This document shows, in pieces, positions 46,379 through 56,036 of a stretch of 64,000 nt of DNA (the first letter of the stretch is position 1; each line of letters begins with the position of its first letter). The position numbers and the translations under genes are program-made. Below the pieces are notes generated by a model, which was given only the letters and a program-made list of their open reading frames with translations, searched no databases and was not told the DNA's origin. The DNA comes from VXYL01 sp963422285 (GTDB taxonomy: Bacteria > Pseudomonadota > Gammaproteobacteria > Pseudomonadales > Azotimanducaceae), in assembly GCA_963422285.2 (NCBI GenBank), contig CAXXJO010000001.1, forward strand, positions 558,001-622,000, given 5' to 3'.

Positions 46379-47731
46379 TCACAGCCAAGACAGCGCCAAG
46401 GTGGCAATGCCGAGCACGAAAAAGAAGCCGCACATGTCCGTTACGGTGGTCAACACAGGCCCGGAGGCCACCGCGGGATCGACACCGAAGCGCTTCAGCA
46501 GCAGCGGTACGGTGCCGCCGATGGATACCGCTACCACGGTATTCATCGCCAAGGCTACGGCGACTACCGCGCCAAGGCCCAGGTTTCCCTTCCAGACCCA
46601 CGCCGCCGCACCCAGCAGCACACCCAGGGCGATGCCGTTCAGCACCCCCACCTTCGCCTCCTGCCACCAGACCCGCAGCAAATCCCGGGGGCCGATCACC
46701 CCCAGCGTCAGTTCGCGCATGCTCACCGCCACGGCCTGATTGCCGGAGCAGCCGCTCATGTCGGAGACGATGGGCAGCAACACGGCCAGGGCGATGACCG
46801 CCGCCAAGGTGTCCTCGAAGGCCGCGATTACGCTTACCGAGATCATATTCAGCACGATGTTGACAGACAGCCAGGACAGCCGCCGCCTGGAACGCACGGC
46901 GAGCGGCATGCTGCGCAGCTCTTCGCCGCCGACGATGCCCTGGGATTTCAGGTGCTCCTCCGCGGCCCGCTCCACCAGAGCGTCGTCCACATGGGATCGC
47001 TCGACCACCCCAAGCATCCTGCCGGCGTCGTCGACGACCGGCAGCGACAGCACTTCGGCTTCCTCGAGACAGGCATCCACGGTGGGCAGATCGGCTTCGG
47101 CGTTGACCACCGTGGGTAGCTGCATCGATGTGCCGATGGCCGCGTTGGTCGGTGCGGCGACCAGTTGCCGCGTACGCACGATGCCGATCAGGCTGCCATC
47201 CGCCGCGATCACATAGGCGTACAGCAGCAGGCGGCGGGACAGGTCTCGAACGCCCGAGGTGAGCTCCTCCAGCACGTTGCGGGCGGTGGCCGCAGGCGGA
47301 AAGGCCAAATACTCCCGCACCATCAGGCCGCCGGCGGACTCCGGCGGATAGCCCATCAGCTCCCGCGCCTCGGCAGCGGATGCCGGCGTCATGGCGCCGA
47401 GGATGCGGTGCAGGTCTTCGTCCTCCACCTCGGCCAGCACGTCCGCCTGCTCGTGGCTGGGCAGCGCCGTGACGATGGACGCCGCTTCCGCCGCCGGCAG
47501 CGCCTCGATCAGATCCGCGGCCACCTCGTCGGGCACGTCCTCGATGAACTCCGCCGCGGTCTCCGGCGCCAGCGCGATCAGCACGGCACGGCGCTCGTCT
47601 TCGTCGAGGCGGAACATGGCGCGCACCACGTCCGGGCCCGAAAGAGTGGCGAGATAGGCGTCAATCGACTCGGGGGCGTCGACGGCCAAGTTCCTGAGCC
47701 GTGCGGCCGGCTCGGCAGTTGTGGCATCCAC
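46379..47731 (-). CDS. mgtE: Magnesium transporter MgtE
   Basis: MgtE is a Mg2+-gated channel. The 450-residue protein has the N-terminal superhelical MgtE domain (AAEFIEDVPDEVAADLIEAL, then ALPSHEQADVLAEVEDEDL), a CBS pair with VIAADGSLIGIVRTRQLV and LPVVDDAGRMLGVVERSHV, and five C-terminal membrane helices starting around residue 290 with VSDMSGCSGNQAVAVSMREL. The pore aspartate is in LTTVTDMCGFFFVLGI. The GTG at 47731 has GGAG nine bases upstream and gives the usual length. No M-box-like leader was seen. Confidence 0.93.
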   Translation of the reverse strand: MDATTAEPAARLRNLAVDAPESIDAYLATLSGPDVVRAMFRLDEDERRAVLIALAPETAAEFIEDVPDEVAADLIEALPAAEAASIVTALPSHEQADVLAEVEDEDLHRILGAMTPASAAEARELMGYPPESAGGLMVREYLAFPPAATARNVLEELTSGVRDLSRRLLLYAYVIAADGSLIGIVRTRQLVAAPTNAAIGTSMQLPTVVNAEADLPTVDACLEEAEVLSLPVVDDAGRMLGVVERSHVDDALVERAAEEHLKSQGIVGGEELRSMPLAVRSRRRLSWLSVNIVLNMISVSVIAAFEDTLAAVIALAVLLPIVSDMSGCSGNQAVAVSMRELTLGVIGPRDLLRVWWQEAKVGVLNGIALGVLLGAAAWVWKGNLGLGAVVAVALAMNTVVAVSIGGTVPLLLKRFGVDPAVASGPVLTTVTDMCGFFFVLGIATLALSWL

Positions 47732-47907
47732 AGCGTACGGCTCCGTCTTCAGGCGGCTTGGATTATGCGTTTTTCGATTGGCCTGTCGAGACGCATCGTT
47801 GCCTTGCGGTGCTCGGACTCTGCCGCGAGCTCGTCGCGCCAGCATTGGGCGATGGCGGCCTCTGTGTGTACACTCTCGCCATCCCATGCACATCCAAGGA
47901 GGATGCC

Positions 47908-48102
47908 ATGCGCACGAATATCGTCATCAACGACGATCTTCTCGCCGGCGCGATGCGCGCCACGGGGGCGAAGACCAAGCGCGAAGCGGTCGAACTGGGC
48001 TTGGCCTCGCTGATTCGCTTGAAGAAGCAGGAGGAGATCCGCCAGCTACGCGGCAAGCTGCGTTGGGTCGGCGACCTGGAACAGATGAGGCGGGCCCCGT
48101 GA
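47908..48102 (+). CDS. vapB: VapB-type ribbon-helix-helix antitoxin
   Basis: VapB neutralises VapC and represses the operon. The 64-residue protein starts MRTNIVINDDLLAGAMRATG, with TKREAVELGLASLIRLKKQE, a standard short ribbon-helix-helix antitoxin. AAGGAGG lies six bases upstream, an excellent ribosome site. Its stop overlaps the vapC GTG by four bases (GTGA). The gap to mgtE is divergent, so its promoter lies at 47732-47907. Contrast the broken pair at 8.7-9.3 kb. Confidence 0.9.
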   Translation: MRTNIVINDDLLAGAMRATGAKTKREAVELGLASLIRLKKQEEIRQLRGKLRWVGDLEQMRRAP

Positions 48103-48500
48103 CCCTTGTGGACTCCAGCGTCTGGATCGACTACTTCAATGGGCGACGTACGCCGGAGACGGATCATCTCGACGCTTTGCTGGGCAACGATGTCGCCGCG
48201 ATTGCGGACTTGATCCTTGTGGAGGTTCTACAGGGCTTCCGGAACGATGCGGATTTCGCGGCGGCAAAGCGTGCGCTGTCGGAATTGCCTTGCTTCGAGC
48301 TGCTGGGCCGCGAGCGGGCGCATCGGGCAGCAAGCCGCTACCGGCAGCTGCGCAAGGCGGGCATCACGATTCGCAAAACAGCCGACATCGTCATCGGCTC
48401 TTTCTGCATCGATGCCGGATATCCATTGCTGTTCTCCGATCGGGATTTCCTGCCCCTGGTCGAACATCTCGGGTTGGCGAGCGCCGTCGATTTGCACTGA
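48099..48500 (+). CDS. vapC: VapC-type PIN-domain toxin
   Basis: A PIN-fold RNase of 133 residues. Catalytic acidic residues appear in LVDSSVWIDYFNGRR, in the Glu of LILVEVLQGF, and in TADIVIGSFCIDAGYPLLFS with the following DRDF. Start GTG at 48099 overlaps the vapB stop, so the two are translationally coupled. The frame is complete, so this pair is probably functional, unlike the vapC remnant at 9.0 kb, which belongs to a different antitoxin family (Phd). Confidence 0.9.
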   Translation: MTLVDSSVWIDYFNGRRTPETDHLDALLGNDVAAIADLILVEVLQGFRNDADFAAAKRALSELPCFELLGRERAHRAASRYRQLRKAGITIRKTADIVIGSFCIDAGYPLLFSDRDFLPLVEHLGLASAVDLH

Positions 48501-48613
48501 GCGGCCAGCGCTGGCGGGCTGGCGCCGGCATGGAGAATGGCCCGCGCATGTCGGCGGATACCGACGAGGCTGGTCGCTCGCCACTCGCTGGCCGCGGTCG
48601 CATCGAGTGCCCG

Positions 48614-50989
48614 TCAGCGCAACACGTTCTGCGCTCGCAGCTCGGCGATCCGCGCATCGTCGTAGCCGAGGACGGTGCGCAGCAGTTCGTCGGTGTCGGC
48701 ACCTAGGCACGGCGCCGGACTGCGTACGCCGTTGGGCCGTTTGGACAGGCGCCACGGGACGCCGGCGTGGGCGCGAGCGCCGACGGCAGGATGGGGCAGG
48801 CGTTCGATGTAGCCGCGGGCATTCAGGTGCGGGTCCTCCACGATGTCGAGGCAGGTGAAGGCGGGGAAGGCGGCGATGCCGGCGGCTTGGAGTTCGGCGG
48901 TGATCCGCCAGCGATCTCGTTCGCGGGTCCAGGCCGACACCGCGGCTTCCAAGACCTCTTCGTTGGCCTTGCGTCCCGCCAATGTCGCAAAGCGAGAATC
49001 AGCGACCAGAGCGGGATCGATGACAGCGGCGAGCGTCCGCCAGTCCTCGTCGCTGGCGCAGGCGATGGCGACCCATTCGTCCTCGCCCCGACAGGGGAAG
49101 CAGCCGTGGGGCGCCATGCAGGGGTCGCGGTTGCCCATGCGCGGCGGCTGGGTGCCGTTCAGGGCGTACTGCATCCATGCTTCCAAGCCGAACGCCGCAC
49201 TGGACTCGAACAGCGAGATGTCGAGGTGGTCGCCAGCGCCGGTTTCGTCCCGTCGCGCCAAGGCGGAGACCACGGCCAGCGCCGCGGTAATGCCGGCGTT
49301 CGGATCCGGCATGGAAACGCCCACTTCTTCCGGGCCGCCATCGGGATAGCCGGTCACCGACGAAACGCCAGTCAACGGGGAGGTGGCGGGGCCGTAGCCC
49401 ATGTAGCGACGGTAGGGGCCGGACTGGCCGTAGCCGCTGATGCTGGCCAGGATGATGCGGGGGTTGATCTCGCGCAGCACGTCGTAGCCCAAGCCGAGTC
49501 GTTCCATCACGCCGGTGGCGAAGTTCTGCATCACCACGTCGCTGGCGCGCGCAAACGCCTTCACGATGGCTATGCCGCGCGCATCTCGCAAGTCCACGGC
49601 AACGCTCTTCTTGCCTTGGTTCCACTGATTGAACATGCCCGAGCGATCCAGGCTCGGCTCTGCACCGACGGGATGCAGGCCCGCGCGCCGATACAAATCC
49701 GGCCGCGCTGCGGATTCGAAGCGAACCACTTCCGCGCCCAAGTGCGCCAAGTTCATGGCCCCGAAGGGGCCGGCCCAAACCCAGGTGAGATCCACCACGC
49801 GAATGCCCGTAAGCGGCAACCGCGGCACGCCGACGGAAGGGGAGTGCTCTTTCGTCTCGAGAGTGCCCAACACCTCGTCGTTGTGTTCGCCAAGAAGTGG
49901 CGCTGGCCGGCGAACAAACGCTCTGCCGGCCGTCGTCAATATCGGCGACGCGAGATGTTCAACCGATCCGGCCACCGGATGATCTACCGTGGCGAAGAAT
50001 CGACGTTCGCGCAGATGTTCGTTGGCGGCGAGTTCCGCGTAGTTCGCCACCGGGGAGACGCAGATGCGATGTTGCTGCGCTTGGCGATACAGGTCGGCGG
50101 CGTTCCATTGGCCGACGAACTCTTGCACGAACCGATGCAACACGTCCTGGTTTTGCACTCGCCCGCTCGGTTCGGCGAAAATATCCAGTCGCGCCCATTC
50201 CGGGTTGCCCATGAACGCCACCAGCCGCCGCCACTGGTCCTGCTCGACGCATACCAGGAAGATCGGCGCATCCTTGGCCTGGAAGATGCCCCACGGCACC
50301 AGCCCGCGCGGGTGGTAGCGCTTCAGCACGGCGTTGAGATAGGTGTAGACGGGAATGCCGCCTTCCAGCACGGAAGCCACGTACTCCTGCTCGGACAAGT
50401 CGATATGCTCGCCCACGCCGGAGCGGTGGGCGTCGCGGGCCAAGGCAAGCGCTGCCATGGCGCCGGCGGTGGCTGCCATCAGGGCGCATTGATGGCCGAA
50501 CACTTTGAGTGGCGGCAGCTCGGGTTCCAGATGCGTACCGGGGCAGAGGCTCGCCCAGCCGCCGGCGTTAGCGACGATCAAATCGCCGCCGCGATAGTCT
50601 CGATATGGACCGGCGATTCCGAAGGGCGTTATCGAAAGCACTACCAGCCGCGGTCGCTTCGCCATGACCTCCGCCGGCGCCAAGCCGAGTTCCGCAGCCC
50701 GCCGGCGCGAATGGTTGTGTACCAGAATGTCCGCGCCGGCGAGCAGCGCATGGAGATATCGGCGTCCGTCGGCGCTGTCCAAGTGCAGGCAGACGCCGCG
50801 CTTGTTCACGTTCAGGGCAAGGAAAGCGCCGCTCTGTTCCGGATCCGCTGTGCCCTGGGGAAACGGGCCTCGCGTCCGGGTGAGGTCGCCGGCGGGTTCT
50901 TCCACCTTGACCACGTCCGCGCCGTGGTCGCCGAGGAGCTTGGCGGCGTAGGCGGCGGAAAAGCCGCCGCCCAGTTCGACGACGCGCAA
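48614..50989 (-). CDS. Double-domain class III CoA-transferase
   Basis: Two CaiB/BaiF domains are fused in 791 residues. The first begins RVVELGGGFSAAYAAKLLGD, the second about residue 393 at IRVVDLTWVWAGPFGAMNLA. In the second, the catalytic Asp fits MPDPNAGITAALAVV; the equivalent place in the first (VFGHQCALMAATAGAMAAL) has no aspartate, so the first domain is probably inactive or structural. The TTG start, five bases after the crotonase stop, leaves the first domain about eight residues shorter than usual. Together with the upstream crotonase it likely forms one operon. Confidence 0.88.
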   Translation of the reverse strand: MRVVELGGGFSAAYAAKLLGDHGADVVKVEEPAGDLTRTRGPFPQGTADPEQSGAFLALNVNKRGVCLHLDSADGRRYLHALLAGADILVHNHSRRRAAELGLAPAEVMAKRPRLVVLSITPFGIAGPYRDYRGGDLIVANAGGWASLCPGTHLEPELPPLKVFGHQCALMAATAGAMAALALARDAHRSGVGEHIDLSEQEYVASVLEGGIPVYTYLNAVLKRYHPRGLVPWGIFQAKDAPIFLVCVEQDQWRRLVAFMGNPEWARLDIFAEPSGRVQNQDVLHRFVQEFVGQWNAADLYRQAQQHRICVSPVANYAELAANEHLRERRFFATVDHPVAGSVEHLASPILTTAGRAFVRRPAPLLGEHNDEVLGTLETKEHSPSVGVPRLPLTGIRVVDLTWVWAGPFGAMNLAHLGAEVVRFESAARPDLYRRAGLHPVGAEPSLDRSGMFNQWNQGKKSVAVDLRDARGIAIVKAFARASDVVMQNFATGVMERLGLGYDVLREINPRIILASISGYGQSGPYRRYMGYGPATSPLTGVSSVTGYPDGGPEEVGVSMPDPNAGITAALAVVSALARRDETGAGDHLDISLFESSAAFGLEAWMQYALNGTQPPRMGNRDPCMAPHGCFPCRGEDEWVAIACASDEDWRTLAAVIDPALVADSRFATLAGRKANEEVLEAAVSAWTRERDRWRITAELQAAGIAAFPAFTCLDIVEDPHLNARGYIERLPHPAVGARAHAGVPWRLSKRPNGVRSPAPCLGADTDELLRTVLGYDDARIAELRAQNVLR

Positions 50990-50994
50990 AGCGC

Positions 50995-51666
50995 CTACTC
51001 CAGCCCGGCCAGCACCGCCTCGATGGATTTGCCGCGCAGTCCGTTCTTGACGGCGGCGTAGGATGCGCCGTCGAGTTGCGCAAGCTTGCCGGCCGCCGCC
51101 AAAGCCGCGCTGCGCAGTTCTTCCTCGGCCGCCACCGCGTCCAGAAAGCCGGCGTCCTTGGCGTCTTGGGGCGAGAACAAAGTCGCACCGAGGGCGGCGC
51201 GAGCGAGGTAGCGCTTGGACAGCCGCTCGTTGGCGAGCATCAAGCCGAACGGCGGCAGGCTCATGCCGATGGACGTTTCGTTCAGACCGATGCTGAAGTC
51301 GCCTTCCCTGCCAACACGGTAGTCCGCCGTGAGCAGGCAGAACGCGCCCAGCGCAACGGCGTGGCCCGTGGCGGCGATCACCAGCGGCAGCGGCAGGCCG
51401 TAGAGACGCATCATCAGCCGGGTGCCGCCGAGCCTCATGGCGCCAGCCGCCTGCGGGTCGTCGCCGCGAATCACCTTGAGATCGAAACCGCCGGACAGCA
51501 GGCCCGGCCGGCCGGTGAGCAGCACCGCCTTGGCTTCCGCCTCGGCGCGGTCCAGCGCAGCGTTCACCGCGGCGATCATGTTCGGCCCGAAGGCGTTGGC
51601 CTTGCCATCGTCCATGGTCAGCATGGCGATGTCTTCAAGCCGTTCATAGCGAACGAGTTCTGCCAT
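50995..51666 (-). CDS. Crotonase/enoyl-CoA hydratase family protein
   Basis: A 223-residue crotonase-fold protein: MAELVRYERLEDIAMLTMDD, then KANAFGPNMIAAVNAALDRA, the oxyanion segment GRPGLLSGGFDLKVIRG, and AATGHAVALGAFCLLTADYR. This FGPNM subgroup is often annotated simply as crotonase/enoyl-CoA hydratase. AGGAG spaced six bases from the ATG at 51666 decides against the earlier ATG at 51672. It is followed after five bases by the double CoA-transferase, so they probably act on the same CoA ester. Confidence 0.88.
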   Translation of the reverse strand: MAELVRYERLEDIAMLTMDDGKANAFGPNMIAAVNAALDRAEAEAKAVLLTGRPGLLSGGFDLKVIRGDDPQAAGAMRLGGTRLMMRLYGLPLPLVIAATGHAVALGAFCLLTADYRVGREGDFSIGLNETSIGMSLPPFGLMLANERLSKRYLARAALGATLFSPQDAKDAGFLDAVAAEEELRSAALAAAGKLAQLDGASYAAVKNGLRGKSIEAVLAGLE

Positions 51667-51853
51667 TTTCATCTCCTAGTGGTTCTCAGGGTCAACGAGC
51701 CAACCGATCCTTGCCGGACTCTGCACATGGGGATCGCCGGCAGGAACCAAGGGGGGTTCGGCACCGGCACCGGTTTCCGTGCTTGCGGAACGGATCGTCC
51801 GTAGGAACAACGGCGCAGGCTCTGGCAAAGTTGTTCAACAGCGACCTCGGCGA

Positions 51854-53665
51854 TCATCTCTGCGCATCGAACAAGGCCGCCAGCTGCTCCGTCATCGCGC
51901 CGCCGAGCTGCTCGGCATCGGTGATGGTCACCGCCCGCTGGTAGTGGTGGGTGACGTCGTGGCCGATGCCGATGGCGACGAGTTCCACCGGCGAGTGCTC
52001 CTCGATGGTCTCGATGGCGTACTTCAGGTGCTGCTCCAGATAGCTGCTGGGGTTGACCAGCAGGGTCGAGTTGTCCACCGGCAGGCCGTCGGAGATCACC
52101 ATCAGCACCTTGCGCTGCTCGTGGCGCAGCACCAGCCGGTTGTGCGCCCAGATCAGCGCTTCGCCGTCGATGTTCTCCTTCAACAGCTCCTCGCGCATCA
52201 TCAGGCCGAGGTTGCGGCGGGCGTGGCGCCACGGGTCGTCGGCGGCCTTGTAGACGATGTGGCGCAGATCGTTCAGGCGGCCGGGATTGGGTGGCTTGCC
52301 GGCGTTGATCCACTCCTCGCGGGACTGGCCACCGCGCCAGGCGCGGGTGGTGAAGCCGAGAACTTCCACGCGCACGGAACAGCGCTCCAGGGTGCGGCCC
52401 AGGATGTCGCCGCATACCGCGGCGATGGTGATGGAGCGGCCGCGCATGGAGCCGGAGGAGTCGATCAGCATGGTCACCACGGTGTCGCGGAACTCCATCT
52501 CCTTCTCCTGCTTGAAGGCCAGCGGATTCATAGGATCCACCACCACCTGGGGCAGTCTGGAGGTGTCGAGAATGCCCTCGTCGAGATCGAACTCCCAGGT
52601 GCGGTTCTGCTTGGCTAGCAGGCGTCGCTGCAGGCGATTGGCGAGCTTGGACGTGGCGTGCCGCAAGGAAATCAGCTGCTGATCGAGCAGTTGACGCAGG
52701 CGCATCAGCTCCTCGGCATCGCACAGTTCCTCGGCCCGTACCACCTCGTCGAACTCGTCGGTGTAGGGCGCGTAGTTGAAGTCGACGCGGATGCGGCCGG
52801 CGTCGTCGGGCAGGAAGTTCGGTGCTTCCTCGGGTTCGCTTTCCGCGCCGAGTTCGCTGAGGTCGAAGTCCGCGTCCATGTCCACCACGGTGGCCTCGCC
52901 GTCGCCGTCTTCGTCGCCCAAGGAGTCCTCGTCGAGCGCCACGTCTTCCGGGGCGAACTCGGCATCCGGCTCGGCACCGTCCTCCACGGTTTCCACTTCC
53001 TGGTCGCTGTCCTGCATCTCCGGCAGTTCGTCGAGATCGGCGGCGAAGCCGAGGTCGGCCAGGAGGGTGCGGCAGCGGCCGGCGAACTCGTCCTGGTCGT
53101 CCACGCACTCGGCCAGGGACTCGATGTGCTCGCCGGCACGTTCCTCGACGAAGTCGCGCCAGAAGCGCACCACGTTTTCCGCCGACGGCGGCAACGCGCG
53201 TCCGGTGAGACGCTGGCGGACGATGAGGCCCACGGCGACCGAGAGCGGCGCCTCGGTCTCTGCGGTGACGGTATCGAAGGCGGCCTGCCTGCATACCGCT
53301 TCCAGGGACGCCTCGAGGTTCTTGGCGACGCCTTGCATGCGCAGCGAGCCGATGGAGGCGACGCGGGCATCCTCCACCCAGTCGAACATCTCCTGGGCTG
53401 GTCCGGCACGGGGCATGCTGCGGGCGTGTACGGCATCGTCGTGGTAGCGCATCTTCAGCGCGAACTCGTCGCCGACGCCGCGAATGGCGTTCAGCTCGTG
53501 CTCGCTGCAACCGAGATTGGGCAGCGGCACGTGGATGCTGCTGCCGCGCAAACCGGCGACACCCTTGCCGAAGGTAACCTCCAGCTCGTCGTTCTCGGCG
53601 AGCGCGCGCAGCGTTGCCGTGGTGGCCCGCTTGTAGGTTTCGAGCGGCTCGTCCTTCTCGCTCAT
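51854..53665 (-). CDS. cobT: CobT-like cobaltochelatase subunit (VWA domain)
   Basis: CobT pairs with the AAA+ protein CobS in the aerobic cobaltochelatase. The 603-residue protein has a helical N-terminal domain, an acidic linker at about 205-285 (EDVALDEDSLGDEDGDGEAT) and a C-terminal von Willebrand A domain whose metal site DSSGSM is at 402-407. The ATG at 53665 fits the family start; a GTG at 53686 that overlaps the cobS stop is possible. No CobN or other cobalamin gene is in the window, so the CobS-CobT pair may act on a different client. Confidence 0.9.
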   Translation of the reverse strand: MSEKDEPLETYKRATTATLRALAENDELEVTFGKGVAGLRGSSIHVPLPNLGCSEHELNAIRGVGDEFALKMRYHDDAVHARSMPRAGPAQEMFDWVEDARVASIGSLRMQGVAKNLEASLEAVCRQAAFDTVTAETEAPLSVAVGLIVRQRLTGRALPPSAENVVRFWRDFVEERAGEHIESLAECVDDQDEFAGRCRTLLADLGFAADLDELPEMQDSDQEVETVEDGAEPDAEFAPEDVALDEDSLGDEDGDGEATVVDMDADFDLSELGAESEPEEAPNFLPDDAGRIRVDFNYAPYTDEFDEVVRAEELCDAEELMRLRQLLDQQLISLRHATSKLANRLQRRLLAKQNRTWEFDLDEGILDTSRLPQVVVDPMNPLAFKQEKEMEFRDTVVTMLIDSSGSMRGRSITIAAVCGDILGRTLERCSVRVEVLGFTTRAWRGGQSREEWINAGKPPNPGRLNDLRHIVYKAADDPWRHARRNLGLMMREELLKENIDGEALIWAHNRLVLRHEQRKVLMVISDGLPVDNSTLLVNPSSYLEQHLKYAIETIEEHSPVELVAIGIGHDVTHHYQRAVTITDAEQLGGAMTEQLAALFDAQR

Positions 53666-53682
53666 GGGCGTTCCGGTCGCAG

Positions 53683-54681
53683 TCACGCCTTCAGGGTGAT
53701 GCCCCGGGTGGCATCGCCCAGGTCCTCGCCCATGCAGCGCTGGTAGTACTCGGCGACGATGGGGCGTTCGAGTTCATCGCACTTGTTCAGAAACGTCACT
53801 CGAAAGCCGAATCCGACATCGTGGAAGATGTCGGCGTTTTCCGCCCAGGTGAGCACCGTGCGCGGCGACATCACCACCGAGATGTCGCCGTTGACGAAGC
53901 CCTTGCGGGTGAGATCCGCCACCGCCACCATGTTGGAGATCATGCGCTTGCCGTCTTCGGCGGCCTGCCACGCCTTGGCCTTGCCGAACACGATGTCCAC
54001 CTCCATGTCGTGGGGCAGGTAGTTCAGCGTGGTGACGATGTTCCAGCGGTCCATCTGACCCTGGTTGATCTGCTGGGTGCCGTGGTAGAGACCCGTGGTA
54101 TCGCCGAGGCCCACGGTGTTGGTGGTGGAGAACAGTCGGAACGCCGGGTGGGGGCGGATGATGCGGTTCTGATCCAAGAGCGTCAGCTTGCCTTCCACCT
54201 CCAGCACCCGCTGGATGACGAACATCACGTCCGGGCGGCCGGCGTCGTACTCGTCGAACACTAGGGCGGTGGGATGCTGCAACGCCCAGGGCAGGATGCC
54301 TTCCTTGAAAGCGGTGATCTGCTGGCCGTCCTCGATGACGATGGCGTCCTTGCCCACGAGGTCGATGCGGCTGATATGGCTGTCCAGGTTGACGCGGATG
54401 CACGGCCAGTTCAGGCGCGCCGCCACCTGCTCGATGTGGGTGGACTTGCCGGTGCCGTGGTAGCCCTGGATCATCACCCGGCGGTTGTGGGCGAAACCGG
54501 CTAGGATGGCCAGCGTGGTGTCGGGGTCGAAGCGGTAGTCGTCGTCGATGTCCGGCACGTGCTCGCTGCGGAAACCGAACGCCGGCACCGTGAGGTCTTG
54601 CTCGATGCCGAACTGTTCGCGCACGCCGACGGCGGAGTCCGGCAGCATGTCGGGCGAGAGCGACGAATCGTGGACGTTCAT
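53683..54681 (-). CDS. cobS: CobS-like AAA+ ATPase
   Basis: CobS is the MoxR-type AAA+ motor that works with CobT. The 332-residue protein starts MNVHDSSLSPDMLPDSAVGV, with Walker A GYHGTGKST at 73-81, Walker B ALVFDEYDAGRPDV and the SHISRIDLVGKDAIVIEDGQ region characteristic of CobS. It runs directly into cobT. The longer frame to 54825 has no family text. Function as cobaltochelatase is the family default but not supported by local genes. Confidence 0.92.
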   Translation of the reverse strand: MNVHDSSLSPDMLPDSAVGVREQFGIEQDLTVPAFGFRSEHVPDIDDDYRFDPDTTLAILAGFAHNRRVMIQGYHGTGKSTHIEQVAARLNWPCIRVNLDSHISRIDLVGKDAIVIEDGQQITAFKEGILPWALQHPTALVFDEYDAGRPDVMFVIQRVLEVEGKLTLLDQNRIIRPHPAFRLFSTTNTVGLGDTTGLYHGTQQINQGQMDRWNIVTTLNYLPHDMEVDIVFGKAKAWQAAEDGKRMISNMVAVADLTRKGFVNGDISVVMSPRTVLTWAENADIFHDVGFGFRVTFLNKCDELERPIVAEYYQRCMGEDLGDATRGITLKA

Positions 54682-55477
54682 GCAGGCACCTGTTCTCCCG
54701 GTGCAGCCCGGCGACGCTCGAACCGGCGGCAGCCGAGCGACGGAGCGGCAAAGCGCGACATTTAAGCAAGGAACGGGACGCCGTGCCAACGCTTCGCGCC
54801 AGCCGATCCGGCCCGCTCGTCGCACCCATGCCGCGTACCGGCGGTTCGATCGGCGTGAACCAAGCCGGCTTCAGGGCGAGGGGTCGCGGCCGAGTTTGAA
54901 ATGGCGGCGGGCCGTTCGCCGCTGCCCGGCCAAGCGGCGGTTGCGCACCGAGCATGACCACCGAGAGCGAATTGGCAGGCGAACGAATCGAACCTCGGAG
55001 CATCGCGGCATGCTCTTGCGCGATGCGTTGACGAACTGCCGCTTGCACTCGGTTCGGCTTCAAGCTGGCTGCTTTCTCCGTTGGTCAGGAGATGGAAGGT
55101 TCCCGCGATACGAACAGGGAATCATGCACCCGCTGTTCCTGAGAAGGCGAAGCATTGGATCTGGTTTGTCGCGGGCCATTCGATTCGACGTCGAACGTCA
55201 GGTCTATTCCGGTCAGCCGACTGCCATAGGCGATGGAAGACGGAGAGATGGCGATCCGGGAGACCGCGGTAGCCGGACCAGGGCTGCCGAGCAAGACCTG
55301 CACATGGCGTGGAGGGCGAGCTTTCCGTAGCGTTCGATGGAGCGTCGCCGGTCTTCGTCCGGTACTTGGCCGACGGGTTGGCCAAGCTGCTGGCGCCGCA
55401 AGCGTGGCGACGGCTTGATCGGGCGTCCGTCGTTCGCGCACACTGCACACTGATTGCGAGGCGAGGAGTCGCACACC
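54682..55477. other. Long gap upstream of cobS, nothing recognised
   Basis: 796 bp between the divergent cobS and histidine-phosphatase genes. Several open frames occur on both strands, but none shows a domain, signal or ribosome site. GAGTTTGAAA at 54892 resembles the end of the dispersed 121-bp element, but no matching right end lies at the expected distance. No RNA gene was identified. Confidence 0.5.
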
Positions 55478-56032
55478 ATGCCAACGATCCACTTGGTTCG
55501 CCACGGTGCCGCCGCGGCCGGCTTCGGTGGTCACCCGGACCCGGGCTTGAGCGATCTCGGCCGCGCCCAGGCCGAAGCCGTAGCCACAGCCCTCCGCGGT
55601 GCCATCGCCGCGCCGATCCTGCTCTATTCCAGCCCCCTGGCCCGGGCCCGGGAAACCGCCAGCCCCCTGGCCGCGCATTGGGGCGTCGCTGTGGCTATCG
55701 AGCCGCGCATCGGGGAGATTCCGTCCCCCACCGCGGATATTGAAGAGCGGGGGCGCTGGCTGCGCGGCGTCATGGCCAGGCGCTGGCGGGGCCTGCCGGA
55801 CGAACTGCTGCACTGGCGCGAGGCGATGATCGACTGGGCGCTCGCCCTGGATGCCGACGCAGTGGCATTCTGCCACTTCGTCGCCATCAATATCCTCGTC
55901 GGCGCGGCCACGGGGACGGAGCCGCTGATCGTATTCCGCCCGGACAACGGCTCGGTGACGCGCCTCGGCACCGACGGCGGCGAACTGGCGCTGCTCGAGC
56001 TGGGCCGACAAGCTGATACCCGGGTCAACTGA
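55478..56032 (+). CDS. Histidine phosphatase family protein
   Basis: A 184-residue phosphoglycerate-mutase-like phosphatase. The phosphorylated histidine is in IHLVRHGAAAAGFG, arginine contacts in SSPLARARETASPLA, and the second histidine in AVAFCHFVAINILVG. A GAGGAG about 10 bases upstream supports the ATG at 55478. The next gene begins four bases after its stop, so they form a pair. Substrate cannot be inferred. Confidence 0.85.
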   Translation: MPTIHLVRHGAAAAGFGGHPDPGLSDLGRAQAEAVATALRGAIAAPILLYSSPLARARETASPLAAHWGVAVAIEPRIGEIPSPTADIEERGRWLRGVMARRWRGLPDELLHWREAMIDWALALDADAVAFCHFVAINILVGAATGTEPLIVFRPDNGSVTRLGTDGGELALLELGRQADTRVN

Positions 56033-56036
56033 CGGC

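Noticed and set aside
47732..47907. M-box magnesium riboswitch upstream of mgtE
   Set aside because: The gap is short, GC-rich and divergent with vapB; no conserved M-box elements were recognised.
54840..54862. tRNA-like T-arm (GGTTC...GAACC)
   Set aside because: The loop is nine bases rather than seven, and no acceptor, D or anticodon arm can be drawn around it.
54892..55067. Fourth copy of the 121-bp element upstream of cobS
   Set aside because: Only a GAGTTTGAAA end and a weak CTTCAAGCTG were seen, at the wrong distance (about 175 bp), without the internal block in register.
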